NCBI RefSeq assembly: GCF_003501885.1
Contig: NZ_QWFA01000036.1
Location: forward strand, 50,052 to 114,051
DNA length: 64,000 bases
Source of the DNA: Streptomyces globisporus
GTDB taxonomy: Bacteria; Actinomycetota; Actinomycetes; Streptomycetales; Streptomycetaceae
Direction of reading: 5' to 3'
Part shown: positions 34,591-42,402 of the stretch, piece by piece
Numbering within the stretch: the first letter of the stretch is position 1
Layout of the letters: each line of letters opens with the position of its first letter
Translations under genes and position numbers: made by a program
Notes under the pieces: model-generated
Databases searched by the model: none
Told to the model about the DNA's origin: nothing
What the model saw: the letters and a program-made list of their open reading frames with translations, nothing else

Positions 34591-35586
34591 ATGAACGAGA
34601 CAGCGTCCCTGAGAGCCCGTGCCGAGATCGACCTCGCCGCGCTGCGCGCCAATGTGCGCGTCCTGCGCGAGCGGGCGGCCGGTGCGCAGCTCATGGCCGT
34701 CGTGAAGTCCGACGGGTACGGGCACGGCGCGGTGCCCTGCGCGCGGGCCGCGCGGGCGGCCGGGGCGACCTGGCTCGGCACCGCGACCCCGCACGAGGCG
34801 CTCGCGCTGCGGGCGGCCGGGCTCGACGGCCGGATCATGTGCTGGCTGTGGACGCCCGGCGGGCCCTGGCGCGAGGCCATCGAGGCCGACATCGACGTGT
34901 CGGCCGGCGGCATGTGGGCGCTGCGCGAGATCGTCGCCGCCCCGACACCGGCCTCGGCCGGGGCGGCTGCCAGCCCGCCGACTGGCCCGAACTGGTCGGC
35001 GCCGCCCGCGACGCCGAACGGGCCGGACACCTCCGGATCACCGGACTCTGGTCCCACTTCGCCTGCGCCGACGAGCCCGGCCACCCCTCGATCGCCGCCC
35101 AGCTCGCCGTCTACCGCGACCTGGTGGCGTACGCCGAGAAGGAGGGCGTGGAGCCCGAGGTGCGGCACCTGGCCAACTCCCCGGCCACGCTCACGATCCC
35201 CGAGGCGCACTTCGACCTCGTACGGACCGGCATCGCGATGTACGGCATCTCGCCCGCCCCCGAGCTGGGCACATCCGCCGAGCTCGGGCTGCGCCCGGTC
35301 GGTCGGCTCGCCCCGGTCGCCCGGCCCGAACAGCACCGCTTCCGCGCCCGCATCGGGCCGGTCGCCTTCGAGGTCGACGACGAACTGGTCCATGGCGACC
35401 CGGCCCGATGCGGGCGCGGAAGCGGTGCTGTTCGGGCCGGGCGACCGGGGCGAGCCGACCGCGCAGGACTGGGCGGAGGCCGCCGGCACCATCGCGTACG
35501 AGATCGTCACCCGCATCGGCGCCCGCGTGCCCCGGGTGTACGTGAACGAGACGGCCGACGAGGTGACCGGAGGCGTGCCGCGGTGA
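34591..35586 (+). pseudogene. alr: alanine racemase, disrupted in two places
   Basis: Alr makes D-alanine for peptidoglycan and is normally essential. The frame starts MNETASLRARAEIDLAALRA and holds the PLP lysine in AVVKSDGYGHG. At about 34940 the frame shifts with loss of about 15 residues (DTGLGRGGCQPADWPEL continues in another frame). It runs through RITGLWSHFACADEP and RTGIAMYGISPAPELG to GLRPV at 35300. There about 70 residues, including the second active-site Tyr region, are missing and replaced by an inverted copy of downstream sequence. The original frame resumes at about 35405 (DAGAEAVLFGPGD) and ends RVYVNETADEV. The stop overlaps the next GTG. Confidence 0.88.
35301..35460. repeat. 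66/67-base inverted repeat inside alr
   Basis: 35301-35366 is the reverse complement of 35394-35460 apart from one extra base, with a 27-base loop. Read on the minus strand, arm plus loop spells VAMDQFVVDLEGDRPDAGAE, the normal alr sequence that should be here on the plus strand. So the segment is an inverted templated copy. Confidence 0.95.
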
Positions 35587-36833
35587 GCGAGAGCAGCGCG
35601 GAGGCCGTCGTGGCCGCGACCGCGAACGTGGCGGGCGCGGCCGGTGCGGCGGGCTGGCGGCGGGCCGGGATCGCCGGGGCCGCGATAGGGGTGCTCGCCG
35701 CCGGGGCGGCGGCCGGGGTCGCCGTCGAGCGGCTCACCGTCGGGCGCGGCATGCGCAAGAAGGCCCGCCTCGCGCTGGACGCGACCGGGCCCTACGGCTC
35801 GCTGCGCGGTACGCCGGGCCGGGCCGTGGCCGACGACGGGACCGAGCTGTACTACGAGATCGACGAGGTGGAGGCCGCGCCCTCGTCGGCCGACGAGGGC
35901 GCCTCCGGCTCCCGTCGCCGCCGGCTCTTCGGGCGCAAGGCCCCCGCCCCGGTCACCGTCGTCTTCAGCCACGGCTACTGCCTCGGCCAGGATTCCTGGC
36001 ACTTCCAGCGGGCCGCCCTGCGCGGCCTCGTCCGCGCCGTCTACTGGGACCAGCGCAGCCACGGCCGCTCCGGGCGCGGGCGGTCCCAGGCGGACGGGGT
36101 GCCGGTCGGCATCGACCAGCTCGGCCGCGACCTGAAGGCGGTCATCGACGCGGCGGCCCCCGAGGGCCCGGTGGTGCTGGCCGGGCACTCCATGGGCGGC
36201 ATGACGATGATGGCGCTGGCCGACCAGTACCCGGCGCTGATCCGGGACCGGGTCGCCGCCGTCGCCCTGATCGGCACCTCCAGCGGCAAGCTCGGCGAGG
36301 TCGACTTCGGGCTGCCGGTGGCGGGCGTGAACGCGGTGCGCCGGGTGCTGCCGGGCGTGCTGAAGGCGCTCGGCTCGCAGGCGGAGCTGGTGGAGAAGGG
36401 GCGACGGGCCACCGCGGACCTCTTCGCCGGGCTGATCAAGCGGTATTCGTTCGGCTCGAAGGACGTGGACCCGGCGGTCGCCCGGTTCGCGGAGCGGCTG
36501 ATCGAGGCCACCCCGATCGACGTGGTCGCCGAGTTCTACCCGGCGTTCACCGAGCACGACAAGAGCGGTGCGCTGCCCGGGTTCCGGGACGTGCCCGTGC
36601 TGATCCTGGCCGGGGACAAGGACCTGGTGACGCCCAGCTCGCACAGCGAGGCCATCGCGGACGTCCTGCCCGCCGCCGAGCTGGTGATCGTGCCGGACGC
36701 CGGGCACCTGGTGATGCTGGAACACCCGGAGACCGTCACGGACCGGCTGGCCGACCTGCTCGTACGCAGCGGCACGGTGTCGGCCGCTAACGTTGGCGGA
36801 CATGGAAGCACCGCACAACAGCCCGGCCGCTGA
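35583..36833 (+). CDS. alpha/beta hydrolase, membrane-anchored
   Basis: The 416-residue protein begins with an Ala/Gly-rich hydrophobic segment (about 20-50) that should anchor it. The hydrolase domain follows: oxyanion region VVFSHGYCLGQDSW, nucleophile Ser in LAGHSMGGMTMM, Asp in ILAGDKDLVTP and His in PDAGHLVMLEHPE. The catalytic triad is complete. Substrate is not indicated. GTG 35583 overlaps the alr stop, and the end overlaps the tsaE start by 32 bases, so it is in the alr-tsa operon. Such hydrolases sit here in other streptomycetes. Confidence 0.9.
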   Translation: MSESSAEAVVAATANVAGAAGAAGWRRAGIAGAAIGVLAAGAAAGVAVERLTVGRGMRKKARLALDATGPYGSLRGTPGRAVADDGTELYYEIDEVEAAPSSADEGASGSRRRRLFGRKAPAPVTVVFSHGYCLGQDSWHFQRAALRGLVRAVYWDQRSHGRSGRGRSQADGVPVGIDQLGRDLKAVIDAAAPEGPVVLAGHSMGGMTMMALADQYPALIRDRVAAVALIGTSSGKLGEVDFGLPVAGVNAVRRVLPGVLKALGSQAELVEKGRRATADLFAGLIKRYSFGSKDVDPAVARFAERLIEATPIDVVAEFYPAFTEHDKSGALPGFRDVPVLILAGDKDLVTPSSHSEAIADVLPAAELVIVPDAGHLVMLEHPETVTDRLADLLVRSGTVSAANVGGHGSTAQQPGR

Positions 36834-37371
36834 GACCGTATCCGAGCCCGCCGGGGCGACCGTTCCCGAGGCCGTAAGGCCCGTACCCGAGGCCGTCGCG
36901 GTGACGCTCACCGTCACCTCCCCCGAACAGATGCAGGACCTGGGCCGCCGCCTCGCCCGGGTCCTGGCCCCCGGCGACCTCGTGATGCTCACGGGCGAGC
37001 TGGGCGCCGGGAAGACGACCCTGCCCCGGGGCCTCGGCGAAGGCCTCGGCGTGCGCGGCGCGGTCACCTCGCCCACCTTCGTCATCGCCCGCGTCCACCC
37101 CTCGCTGGTCCAGGGCCCCGCCCTGGTCCACGTCGACGCGTACCGCCTGGGCGGCGGGCTCGACGAGATGGAGGACCTGGACCTGGACGTGTCGCTGCCC
37201 GAGTCGGTGGTGGTCGTGGAGTGGGGCGACGGCAAGGTCGAGGAGCTCTCGGAGGACCGGCTGCGGGTCCTCATCGACCGTGCGACCGGCGACACCGACG
37301 ACGAGCGGCGCGAGGTGACCCTGGTGGGCATCGGGGCGCGCTGGGCGGGGCTCCGGGAGCAGCTGGCGTAA
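36802..37371 (+). CDS. tsaE: tRNA t6A synthesis ATPase TsaE
   Basis: TsaE is the ATPase that supports the TsaB-TsaD complex in making N6-threonylcarbamoyladenosine in tRNA. The 189-residue protein has a non-conserved N-terminus of about 30 residues, then the P-loop LTGELGAGKTT, SPTFVIA, LVHVDAYRLGG and the VVVVEWGDGKVEEL block. The start ATG 36802 lies inside the hydrolase gene's end. It belongs with tsaB, rimI and tsaD just downstream, although an iron-box gene and a minus-strand gene intervene. Confidence 0.94.
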   Translation: MEAPHNSPAAETVSEPAGATVPEAVRPVPEAVAVTLTVTSPEQMQDLGRRLARVLAPGDLVMLTGELGAGKTTLPRGLGEGLGVRGAVTSPTFVIARVHPSLVQGPALVHVDAYRLGGGLDEMEDLDLDVSLPESVVVVEWGDGKVEELSEDRLRVLIDRATGDTDDERREVTLVGIGARWAGLREQLA

Positions 37372-37452
37372 CACCCCGGGGGTGGCCTTCCCGACACGGC
37401 GTCGGTAAATTGTTGCGCGGGAGACCGTGGTCATGGTCACATGGGTACGAGG

Positions 37453-37471
37453 CATGGTTAGGCTTACCTAA
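37453..37471. promoter_or_regulatory. iron-box-like operator (IdeR/DmdR1 type)
   Basis: CATGGTTAGGCTTACCTAA matches 15 of 19 positions of the actinobacterial iron box TTAGGTTAGGCTAACCTAA. It contains the perfect dyad GTTAGG-CTTA-CCTAAC. It overlaps a possible -10 (TAGGCT at 37459; -35 GTCACA at 37436). Its position 35 bases before the small gene at 37506 fits iron-dependent repression. Confidence 0.65.
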
Positions 37472-37505
37472 CCGCGCCCTCCACCGGAGCCCCCAGGAGG
37501 CATCC

Positions 37506-37709
37506 ATGCCGACGCCCGAGCGCGCAGCGCGACCGACTCCGTCCGCCCCGTCCGTCCTGTCGATGAGAGACCTGCTGGCCTCGTGCGCCGCGGCCACCGC
37601 GGTCTCCACCCCGCCGAGCGACACCACGGAGGCCTGCGAAGCGTCCGACGCGGCAGACCGGGATGGGACCGGCGGCCACGCGGACGCCGTCCGGCGCCAC
37701 GCGGCCTAG
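37506..37709 (+). CDS. small protein of unknown function under an iron box
   Basis: This 67-residue protein (MPTPERAARPTPSAPSVLSM to DAVRRHAA) has a strong AGGAGG site 6 bases before the ATG, so it is probably translated. It has a central LLASCAAATAVSTPP segment and a second Cys in EACEASDAADRDG, with His in GGHAD and RRHAA. I do not recognise a family and see no signal or membrane segment. The iron-box operator upstream suggests it is made when iron is low. It lies between tsaE and the convergent YkuD-like gene. Confidence 0.65.
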   Translation: MPTPERAARPTPSAPSVLSMRDLLASCAAATAVSTPPSDTTEACEASDAADRDGTGGHADAVRRHAA

Positions 37710-37730
37710 AGCAAGGCGCGGACCCGACGG

Positions 37731-38291
37731 CTACGGGACGACGACGACCTTCGCGCCGACCGTCGCGAAGGTCCACATCGCGTTGCCGTCCGCGCGCTTC
37801 ATCCGCACGCCACCGGTCTTCGACGTCGGGTCCGGGCTGGCCATCGAGCCGTCCTGCGCGGCGCTGAAGCCGATCGCCACCTCGTCCACGTTCGCGAAGC
37901 GGACCACGTGCTCGATCGGGACGCCGTCCGAGCCCTGGACCGTGCCGGAGCGCGACGTGACCTTGTGGACCCCGGGCGGCGGGCTGATGGGGCTCGGCAT
38001 GACCGTGAAGGTCCGGATCGACTTCTCGTCCTCGTTGACCAGCCACACCCGGCGGTCCTTCAGCGCGTACACCACGCGCTCGCCCGTGCCGGACGCCGCC
38101 GGGATCGCCAGCGGGTCGGCCGGCTTCGGCTTGGCGGAGGGCTCGGCCGGGGCCGTGGCGGAGGTCTTCGGGCCGGGCGTGGAAGCCACCGAGTCGGGGG
38201 CGTTCACCGAGGCCTGGTAAGCGAGGAAGGCGACCGCGGCGACCGCCGCCGCGGTGAGCCCGGCCACGATTCCCGAGCTGCTCCTTGCCAC
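37731..38291 (-). CDS. membrane-anchored YkuD-like protein lacking the catalytic Cys
   Basis: The 186-residue protein has an N-terminal membrane segment (about 7-27), a Pro/Ala/Lys linker and an outer domain from about residue 70. That domain resembles the L,D-transpeptidase fold: VWLVNEDEKSIRTFTVMPSP, PPPGVHKVTSRSG and a final SKTGGVRMKRADGNAMWTFA...GAKVVVV. The last part aligns with the SHGCVRL..ED...L...V..GT.V motif of active enzymes, but His and the nucleophile Cys are replaced (Gly161 in place of Cys). It is therefore probably not an active transpeptidase. GTG 38291 follows GGGGAG. The fold assignment is my reading. Confidence 0.6.
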   Translation of the reverse strand: MARSSSGIVAGLTAAAVAAVAFLAYQASVNAPDSVASTPGPKTSATAPAEPSAKPKPADPLAIPAASGTGERVVYALKDRRVWLVNEDEKSIRTFTVMPSPISPPPGVHKVTSRSGTVQGSDGVPIEHVVRFANVDEVAIGFSAAQDGSMASPDPTSKTGGVRMKRADGNAMWTFATVGAKVVVVP

Positions 38292-38444
38292 CTGAACTCC
38301 CCTTTCGGCGGCCGTCTGCCGCATGTCGTACAAGCGTTTAGGTCGTACCCGCGGATACCCGGTGACGGTAGCAGCAGCGCGGGTGCGGGCCGGGACGCCG
38401 TACGGGCGCCGTAACGCCGTCGGCGGAGCCGTAGGCTGTTTGCT

Positions 38445-39107
38445 GTGCTCTTGCTCGCCATGGATACCGCCACACCCGCCGTCACCGTCGCCCTGCACGA
38501 CGGTACGTCCGTCATCGCCTCCTCCGGACAGGTCGACGCCCGCAGGCACGGGGAGCTGCTGCTCCCCGCCGTCGACCGGGTCCTCGCCGAGGCCGGGACG
38601 AAGCTCGACGCCGTGACGGGCGTGGTCGTCGGCGTCGGCCCCGGCCCGTACACCGGCCTGCGCGTCGGCCTGGTCACCGCCGCCACCTTCGGCTCCGCCC
38701 TCTCCGTGCCGGTCCACGGCCTGTGCACCCTGGACGGGATCGCGTACGCCGCGGGGCAGGACGGCTTGGAAGGGCCCTTCGTCGTGGCGACGGACGCCCG
38801 CCGCAAGGAGGTGTACTGGGCGCGGTACGAGAACGCCCGCACCCGTACGGGCGAGCCCGCCGTCGACCGGCCCGCCGACATCGCCGGAGCCGTCGCCGGG
38901 CTCCCCGTCGTCGGCGCGGGCGCGGTGCTCTACCCGGAGTCCTTCCCGGACCGGCGCGGCCCCGAGCACGTCTCCGCCGGGGCGCTGGCCGCGCTCGCCG
39001 CCGAGCGTCTGGCCGCCGGGCAGGAGCTGCCGGCGCCGCAGCCGCTGTACCTGCGCCGGCCCGACGCGCAGGTCCCGAAGAACTACAAGGTGGTCACCCC
39101 CAAGTGA
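38445..39107 (+). CDS. tsaB: tRNA t6A synthesis protein TsaB
   Basis: TsaB is the inactive ASKHA-fold partner of TsaD in t6A synthesis. The 220-residue protein has the N-terminal [34 protein letters not shown] near residue 65 and [15 protein letters not shown] near 110. The GTG start has no Shine-Dalgarno sequence. TAGGCT (38432-38437) ends 7 bases upstream, so a leaderless transcript is likely. The stop overlaps the rimI GTG by 4 bases. Confidence 0.93.
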   Translation: MLLLAMDTATPAVTVALHDGTSVIASSGQVDARRHGELLLPAVDRVLAEAGTKLDAVTGVVVGVGPGPYTGLRVGLVTAATFGSALSVPVHGLCTLDGIAYAAGQDGLEGPFVVATDARRKEVYWARYENARTRTGEPAVDRPADIAGAVAGLPVVGAGAVLYPESFPDRRGPEHVSAGALAALAAERLAAGQELPAPQPLYLRRPDAQVPKNYKVVTPK

Positions 39108-39613
39108 GCGCCGCCACCACCGCCGTCCTGCGCGAGATGCGCTGGTGGGACATCGAACCGGTGCTGGAGCTCGAACACGAGCTGTTCCCGGACGACGCCT
39201 GGTCGCCCGGCATGTTCTGGTCCGAGCTGGCCCACGCCCGAGGCCCCGGCGCCACCCGCCACTACGTCGTCGCCGAGGAGCCCGCCACCGGGCGTATCGT
39301 CGGGTACGCGGGGCTCGCCGCCCTCGGCGACCTCTCCGACGTCCAGACCATCGCGGTCAGCCGCGAGGCCTGGGGCACCGGCCTCGGATCCGAACTCCTC
39401 ACCGACCTGCTGAAGGCCGCGACCGCCTTCGAGTGCGCCACCGTGCTGCTGGAGGTCCGGGTCGACAACACCCGCGCACAGAAGCTGTACGAGCGCTTCG
39501 GCTTCGAGCCCATCGGCTTCCGGCGCGGCTACTACCAGCCGGGGAACATCGACGCCCTGGTCATGCGCCTCACCCTGCACGAGCACACGGAACAAGAAAC
39601 CGGGACGGAATGA
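39104..39613 (+). CDS. rimI: ribosomal-protein-alanine N-acetyltransferase RimI
   Basis: RimI acetylates the N-terminus of S18 and related proteins. The 169-residue GNAT protein has [21 protein letters not shown], the acetyl-CoA loop region [19 protein letters not shown] (a less common variant of R-x-x-G-x-G/A), [32 protein letters not shown] and DALVMRL. Between tsaB and tsaD, with overlaps on both sides, it is in the usual actinobacterial order. The start is GTG 39104. Confidence 0.92.
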   Translation: MSAATTAVLREMRWWDIEPVLELEHELFPDDAWSPGMFWSELAHARGPGATRHYVVAEEPATGRIVGYAGLAALGDLSDVQTIAVSREAWGTGLGSELLTDLLKAATAFECATVLLEVRVDNTRAQKLYERFGFEPIGFRRGYYQPGNIDALVMRLTLHEHTEQETGTE

Positions 39614-40731
39614 TGGCTGCCGACGAACCCCTCGTACTCGGCATCGAGACCTCCTGCGACGAGACCGGCGTCGGCATCGTGCGCGGCACGACCCTCCTCG
39701 CCGACGCCGTCGCCTCCAGCGTCGACACCCACGCCCGCTTCGGCGGCGTCGTCCCGGAGATCGCCTCCCGCGCCCACCTCGAGGCAATGGTCCCCACCAT
39801 CGAGCGCGCCCTTGAGGAGGCGGGCGTCAGCGCCCGCGACCTCGACGGGATCGCCGTCACCTCCGGACCCGGGCTCGCCGGAGCCCTGCTCGTCGGCGTC
39901 TCGGCCGCCAAGGCGTACGCGTACGCCCTCGGCAAGCCGCTCTACGGGGTCAACCACCTCGCCTCGCACATCTGCGTCGACCAGCTGGAGCACGGCCCGC
40001 TGCCCGAGCCGACGATGGCCCTGCTGGTCAGCGGCGGCCACTCGTCCTTGCTCCTGGCCCCCGACATCACCGCCGACGTCCGCCCGCTCGGCGCGACGAT
40101 CGACGACGCGGCGGGCGAGGCCTTCGACAAGATCGCCCGTGTCCTGGACCTCGGCTTCCCCGGTGGCCCGGTCATCGACCGGCTGGCGCGGGAGGGCGAC
40201 CCGAAGGCCATCGCGTTCCCGCGCGGTCTGACCGGCCCGCGCGACGCCCCGTACGACTTCTCCTTCTCCGGGCTGAAGACGTCGGTGGCGCGCTGGATCG
40301 AGGCGAAGCGCGCGGCGGGCGAGGACGTGCCCGTACGGGATGTGGCGGCGTCCTTCCAGGAGGCCGTGGTGGACGTGCTCACGCGAAAGGCCGTGCGGGC
40401 CTGCAAGGACGAGGGCGTCGACCACCTGATGATCGGCGGCGGCGTCGCGGCCAACTCCCGGCTGCGCGCCCTGGCCCAGGAGCGGTGCGAGCGGGCCGGT
40501 ATCCGGCTGCGGGTGCCCCGCCCGAAGCTCTGCACCGACAACGGCGCGATGGTCGCGGCGCTCGGTGCGGAGATGGTCGCCCGCAACCGGCTCCCCTCCG
40601 ACCTGGAGCTGTCGGCCGACTCCTCGCTGCCGGTGACGGAGCCGCACGTGCCGGGGGCCGCCCACGCCCACGCGCACTCCCACGACCACGATCACGTGCA
40701 CGAGATCAGCAAGGACAACCTGTACTCATGA
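39610..40731 (+). CDS. tsaD: tRNA t6A transferase TsaD
   Basis: TsaD transfers the threonylcarbamoyl group to A37 of ANN-decoding tRNAs. The 373-residue protein has [15 protein letters not shown], the iron-binding His pair in [19 protein letters not shown], the [15 protein letters not shown] region, and [14 protein letters not shown] near the end. An unusual tail of about 30 residues is rich in His and Asp ([16 protein letters not shown]). Two ATGs lie at the start, and the first overlaps the rimI stop. The gene closes the tsaE/tsaB/rimI/tsaD group. Confidence 0.95.
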   Translation: MMAADEPLVLGIETSCDETGVGIVRGTTLLADAVASSVDTHARFGGVVPEIASRAHLEAMVPTIERALEEAGVSARDLDGIAVTSGPGLAGALLVGVSAAKAYAYALGKPLYGVNHLASHICVDQLEHGPLPEPTMALLVSGGHSSLLLAPDITADVRPLGATIDDAAGEAFDKIARVLDLGFPGGPVIDRLAREGDPKAIAFPRGLTGPRDAPYDFSFSGLKTSVARWIEAKRAAGEDVPVRDVAASFQEAVVDVLTRKAVRACKDEGVDHLMIGGGVAANSRLRALAQERCERAGIRLRVPRPKLCTDNGAMVAALGAEMVARNRLPSDLELSADSSLPVTEPHVPGAAHAHAHSHDHDHVHEISKDNLYS

Positions 40732-40997
40732 GCGGCACGGCCATCGTCCTGATGTGGGAGGCCCGCGCCGCCGAGGGCCGGGGCGGCGAGCTCCTGGAGT
40801 GGGCCCGCGCCCGCTCCGCCGAACTGGCCCGCGAGCCCGCCCGCCGCGAACTGCTGCGCGCGCCGCAGGACCGGGTGCTCGTGATGACCTGGTGGCCTGA
40901 CGCCTCGTACGGGGACGACCTCCCCGAACTCCCCGAGCCCGACGCCGCCCTGATCACCCGGGCCGTGCACCGGTGGCGGTTCGAAGCAGTGGGGTGA
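40728..40997 (+). CDS. small conserved protein after tsaD
   Basis: This 89-residue protein ([20 protein letters not shown] to [10 protein letters not shown]) overlaps the tsaD stop by 4 bases, so it is translated with it. The pattern of a short beta-strand, an Arg/Glu-rich helix ([20 protein letters not shown]) and a Trp-Trp strand ([11 protein letters not shown]) is like the ferredoxin-like fold of small ABM-type proteins, but I cannot assign a family. It has no signal or membrane segment. Function is unknown. Confidence 0.78.
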   Translation: MSGTAIVLMWEARAAEGRGGELLEWARARSAELAREPARRELLRAPQDRVLVMTWWPDASYGDDLPELPEPDAALITRAVHRWRFEAVG

Positions 40998-41110
40998 GGC
41001 GCGGGGCCCGTCGCGTGGCCGATGAGTTCCGGTGGCGGGCCCGGTCTACCTTCCACGACGTCCGGACCGCCCGGCCCGGACGTGTGGACGGCCCGAAGAG
41101 GTGAAGGTCA

Positions 41111-41575
41111 ATGCAGAAGATCACCCCCTGTCTCTGGTTCGACGGTCAGGCCAAGGAGGCGGCCGAGCACTACGTCGCGATCTTCGGCGGTGACTCCCGG
41201 ATCGGGGACATCACCTACTACGGCGACGAGGCCCCCGGCCGGAAGGGCTCGGTGCTCACCGTCGGCTTCCGGCTCGCCGGGCAGGACTACATGGGGCTCA
41301 ACGGCGGACCGCAGTTCCCCTTCACCGAGGCGATCTCGCTCTCCGTGGACTGCGCCGACCAGACCGAGGTGGACCGGTTCTGGTACGCGCTCTCCGAGGG
41401 CGGCGAGGAGGGCCGGTGCGGCTGGCTCAAGGACAAGTTCGGGGTGTCCTGGCAGATCGTGCCCAACGAGCTGCCGCACCTGTTGGCCGACCCGGACCCG
41501 GCGAAGGCGGGCCGGGCGATGAAGGCCATGCTCGGTATGACGAAGCTGGACGTCCAGGCCCTGCGCGACGCCTGA
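41111..41575 (+). CDS. PhnB-like VOC family protein
   Basis: The 154-residue protein has the PhnB-type VOC fold: ITPCLWFDGQAKEAAEHYVAIFGGDSRI at residues 3-30, TVGFRLAGQDYMGLNGGPQF, SLSVDCADQTEVDRFWYAL, and GRCGWLKDKFGVSWQIVPN. These proteins are often annotated as 3-demethylubiquinone methyltransferase-like, a name that does not imply that activity. A GAAGAGGTGAAGG ribosome site precedes it. No catalytic role can be assigned. Confidence 0.88.
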   Translation: MQKITPCLWFDGQAKEAAEHYVAIFGGDSRIGDITYYGDEAPGRKGSVLTVGFRLAGQDYMGLNGGPQFPFTEAISLSVDCADQTEVDRFWYALSEGGEEGRCGWLKDKFGVSWQIVPNELPHLLADPDPAKAGRAMKAMLGMTKLDVQALRDA

Positions 41576-41613
41576 ACGCGGGCCCCCGGGGCCGGATCGG
41601 TAGTGTTCTGCGC

Positions 41614-42402
41614 ATGCCACGCCGTGCCCCGCTCCCGCCTCCCCCTCCGCCCGTCGAGATCCGGTCCTGGCCCGACCGCGAGGCGATGCTCGCCGACCGG
41701 GCCGTGGTCCTGGGCGAGCTGGTGAGAATGCACGTGGGGCCGGGGCGGCTCGGGCTGCTGTGGATGTGGGCGGCGCTCGCCGCGACCGGCTGGAGCGTGG
41801 TGGGCTCGGGGCTCGTCTTCATCGAGCAGGGGGCCGACATCTTCAGCGGGATCGCCGGAGTCTTCAGTCTGGTCGTCGGCGCGGCGGCCCTGATTCCGGC
41901 CGTCGTCTTCGCCTGCCTGGGCATCTCCCGGGACCGCGAGGTCCGTTCGCTGCTCGACGCGTGGGGCGCGCTGGACCGCGACCCGGAGCGCGACCGGCGG
42001 CTGCGGATGCCCGGGATGAGCCTCACCTGGCTGCTGCTGTCGTTCGTCCTGGGCGCGGTGGGGCTCGCCCTCTGCGTCATCGGACCGGCGAGCGCACGGC
42101 CGGGCCGCGAGACGTACGGGCTGGTCGCCCTGGTGATGGGTGTCGGCATGGTCGCCTGGCTGACCGCGCTGGTCGGCGGAGTGACGGCCCTGGCCCACCG
42201 CCGCTGGGTGGTGCGCGTGCTGATGGGCGGCGGCGGCGCGGGCACGGGGGCCGGGGTCGTACCGGTCAGCCCAGCGGGTGGCCGATCAGCATCGTCGGAG
42301 CCCCCGCCACCCGGGTCAGGAACACCGTCGCCGAGCCCGGACCGCTCAGCTTCATCCGGCGCCGCAGCTCCTCCGGTTCGACCGCCGAACCCCGCTTCTT
42401 GA
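41614..42402 (+). CDS. membrane protein of unknown function
   Basis: The 262-residue protein has a Pro-rich start (MPRRAPLPPPPPPVEIRSWP) and four hydrophobic segments (about 52-70, 80-105, 138-160, 175-198). A low-complexity Ser/Pro tail follows. It has no Shine-Dalgarno sequence; TAGTGT (41601-41606) ends 7 bases before the ATG, so it may be leaderless. The last 137 bases overlap the end of the convergent methyltransferase gene, and the tail composition looks like antisense reading of that gene. A natural stop may therefore have been lost near 42265. Family unknown. Confidence 0.72.
   Translation: MPRRAPLPPPPPPVEIRSWPDREAMLADRAVVLGELVRMHVGPGRLGLLWMWAALAATGWSVVGSGLVFIEQGADIFSGIAGVFSLVVGAAALIPAVVFACLGISRDREVRSLLDAWGALDRDPERDRRLRMPGMSLTWLLLSFVLGAVGLALCVIGPASARPGRETYGLVALVMGVGMVAWLTALVGGVTALAHRRWVVRVLMGGGGAGTGAGVVPVSPAGGRSASSEPPPPGSGTPSPSPDRSASSGAAAPPVRPPNPAS

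Noticed and set aside
33423..37397. 1324-residue minus-strand open frame
   Set aside because: It is a shadow of nnr, alr, the hydrolase and tsaE on the plus strand. Only the inverted segments inside alr are informative.
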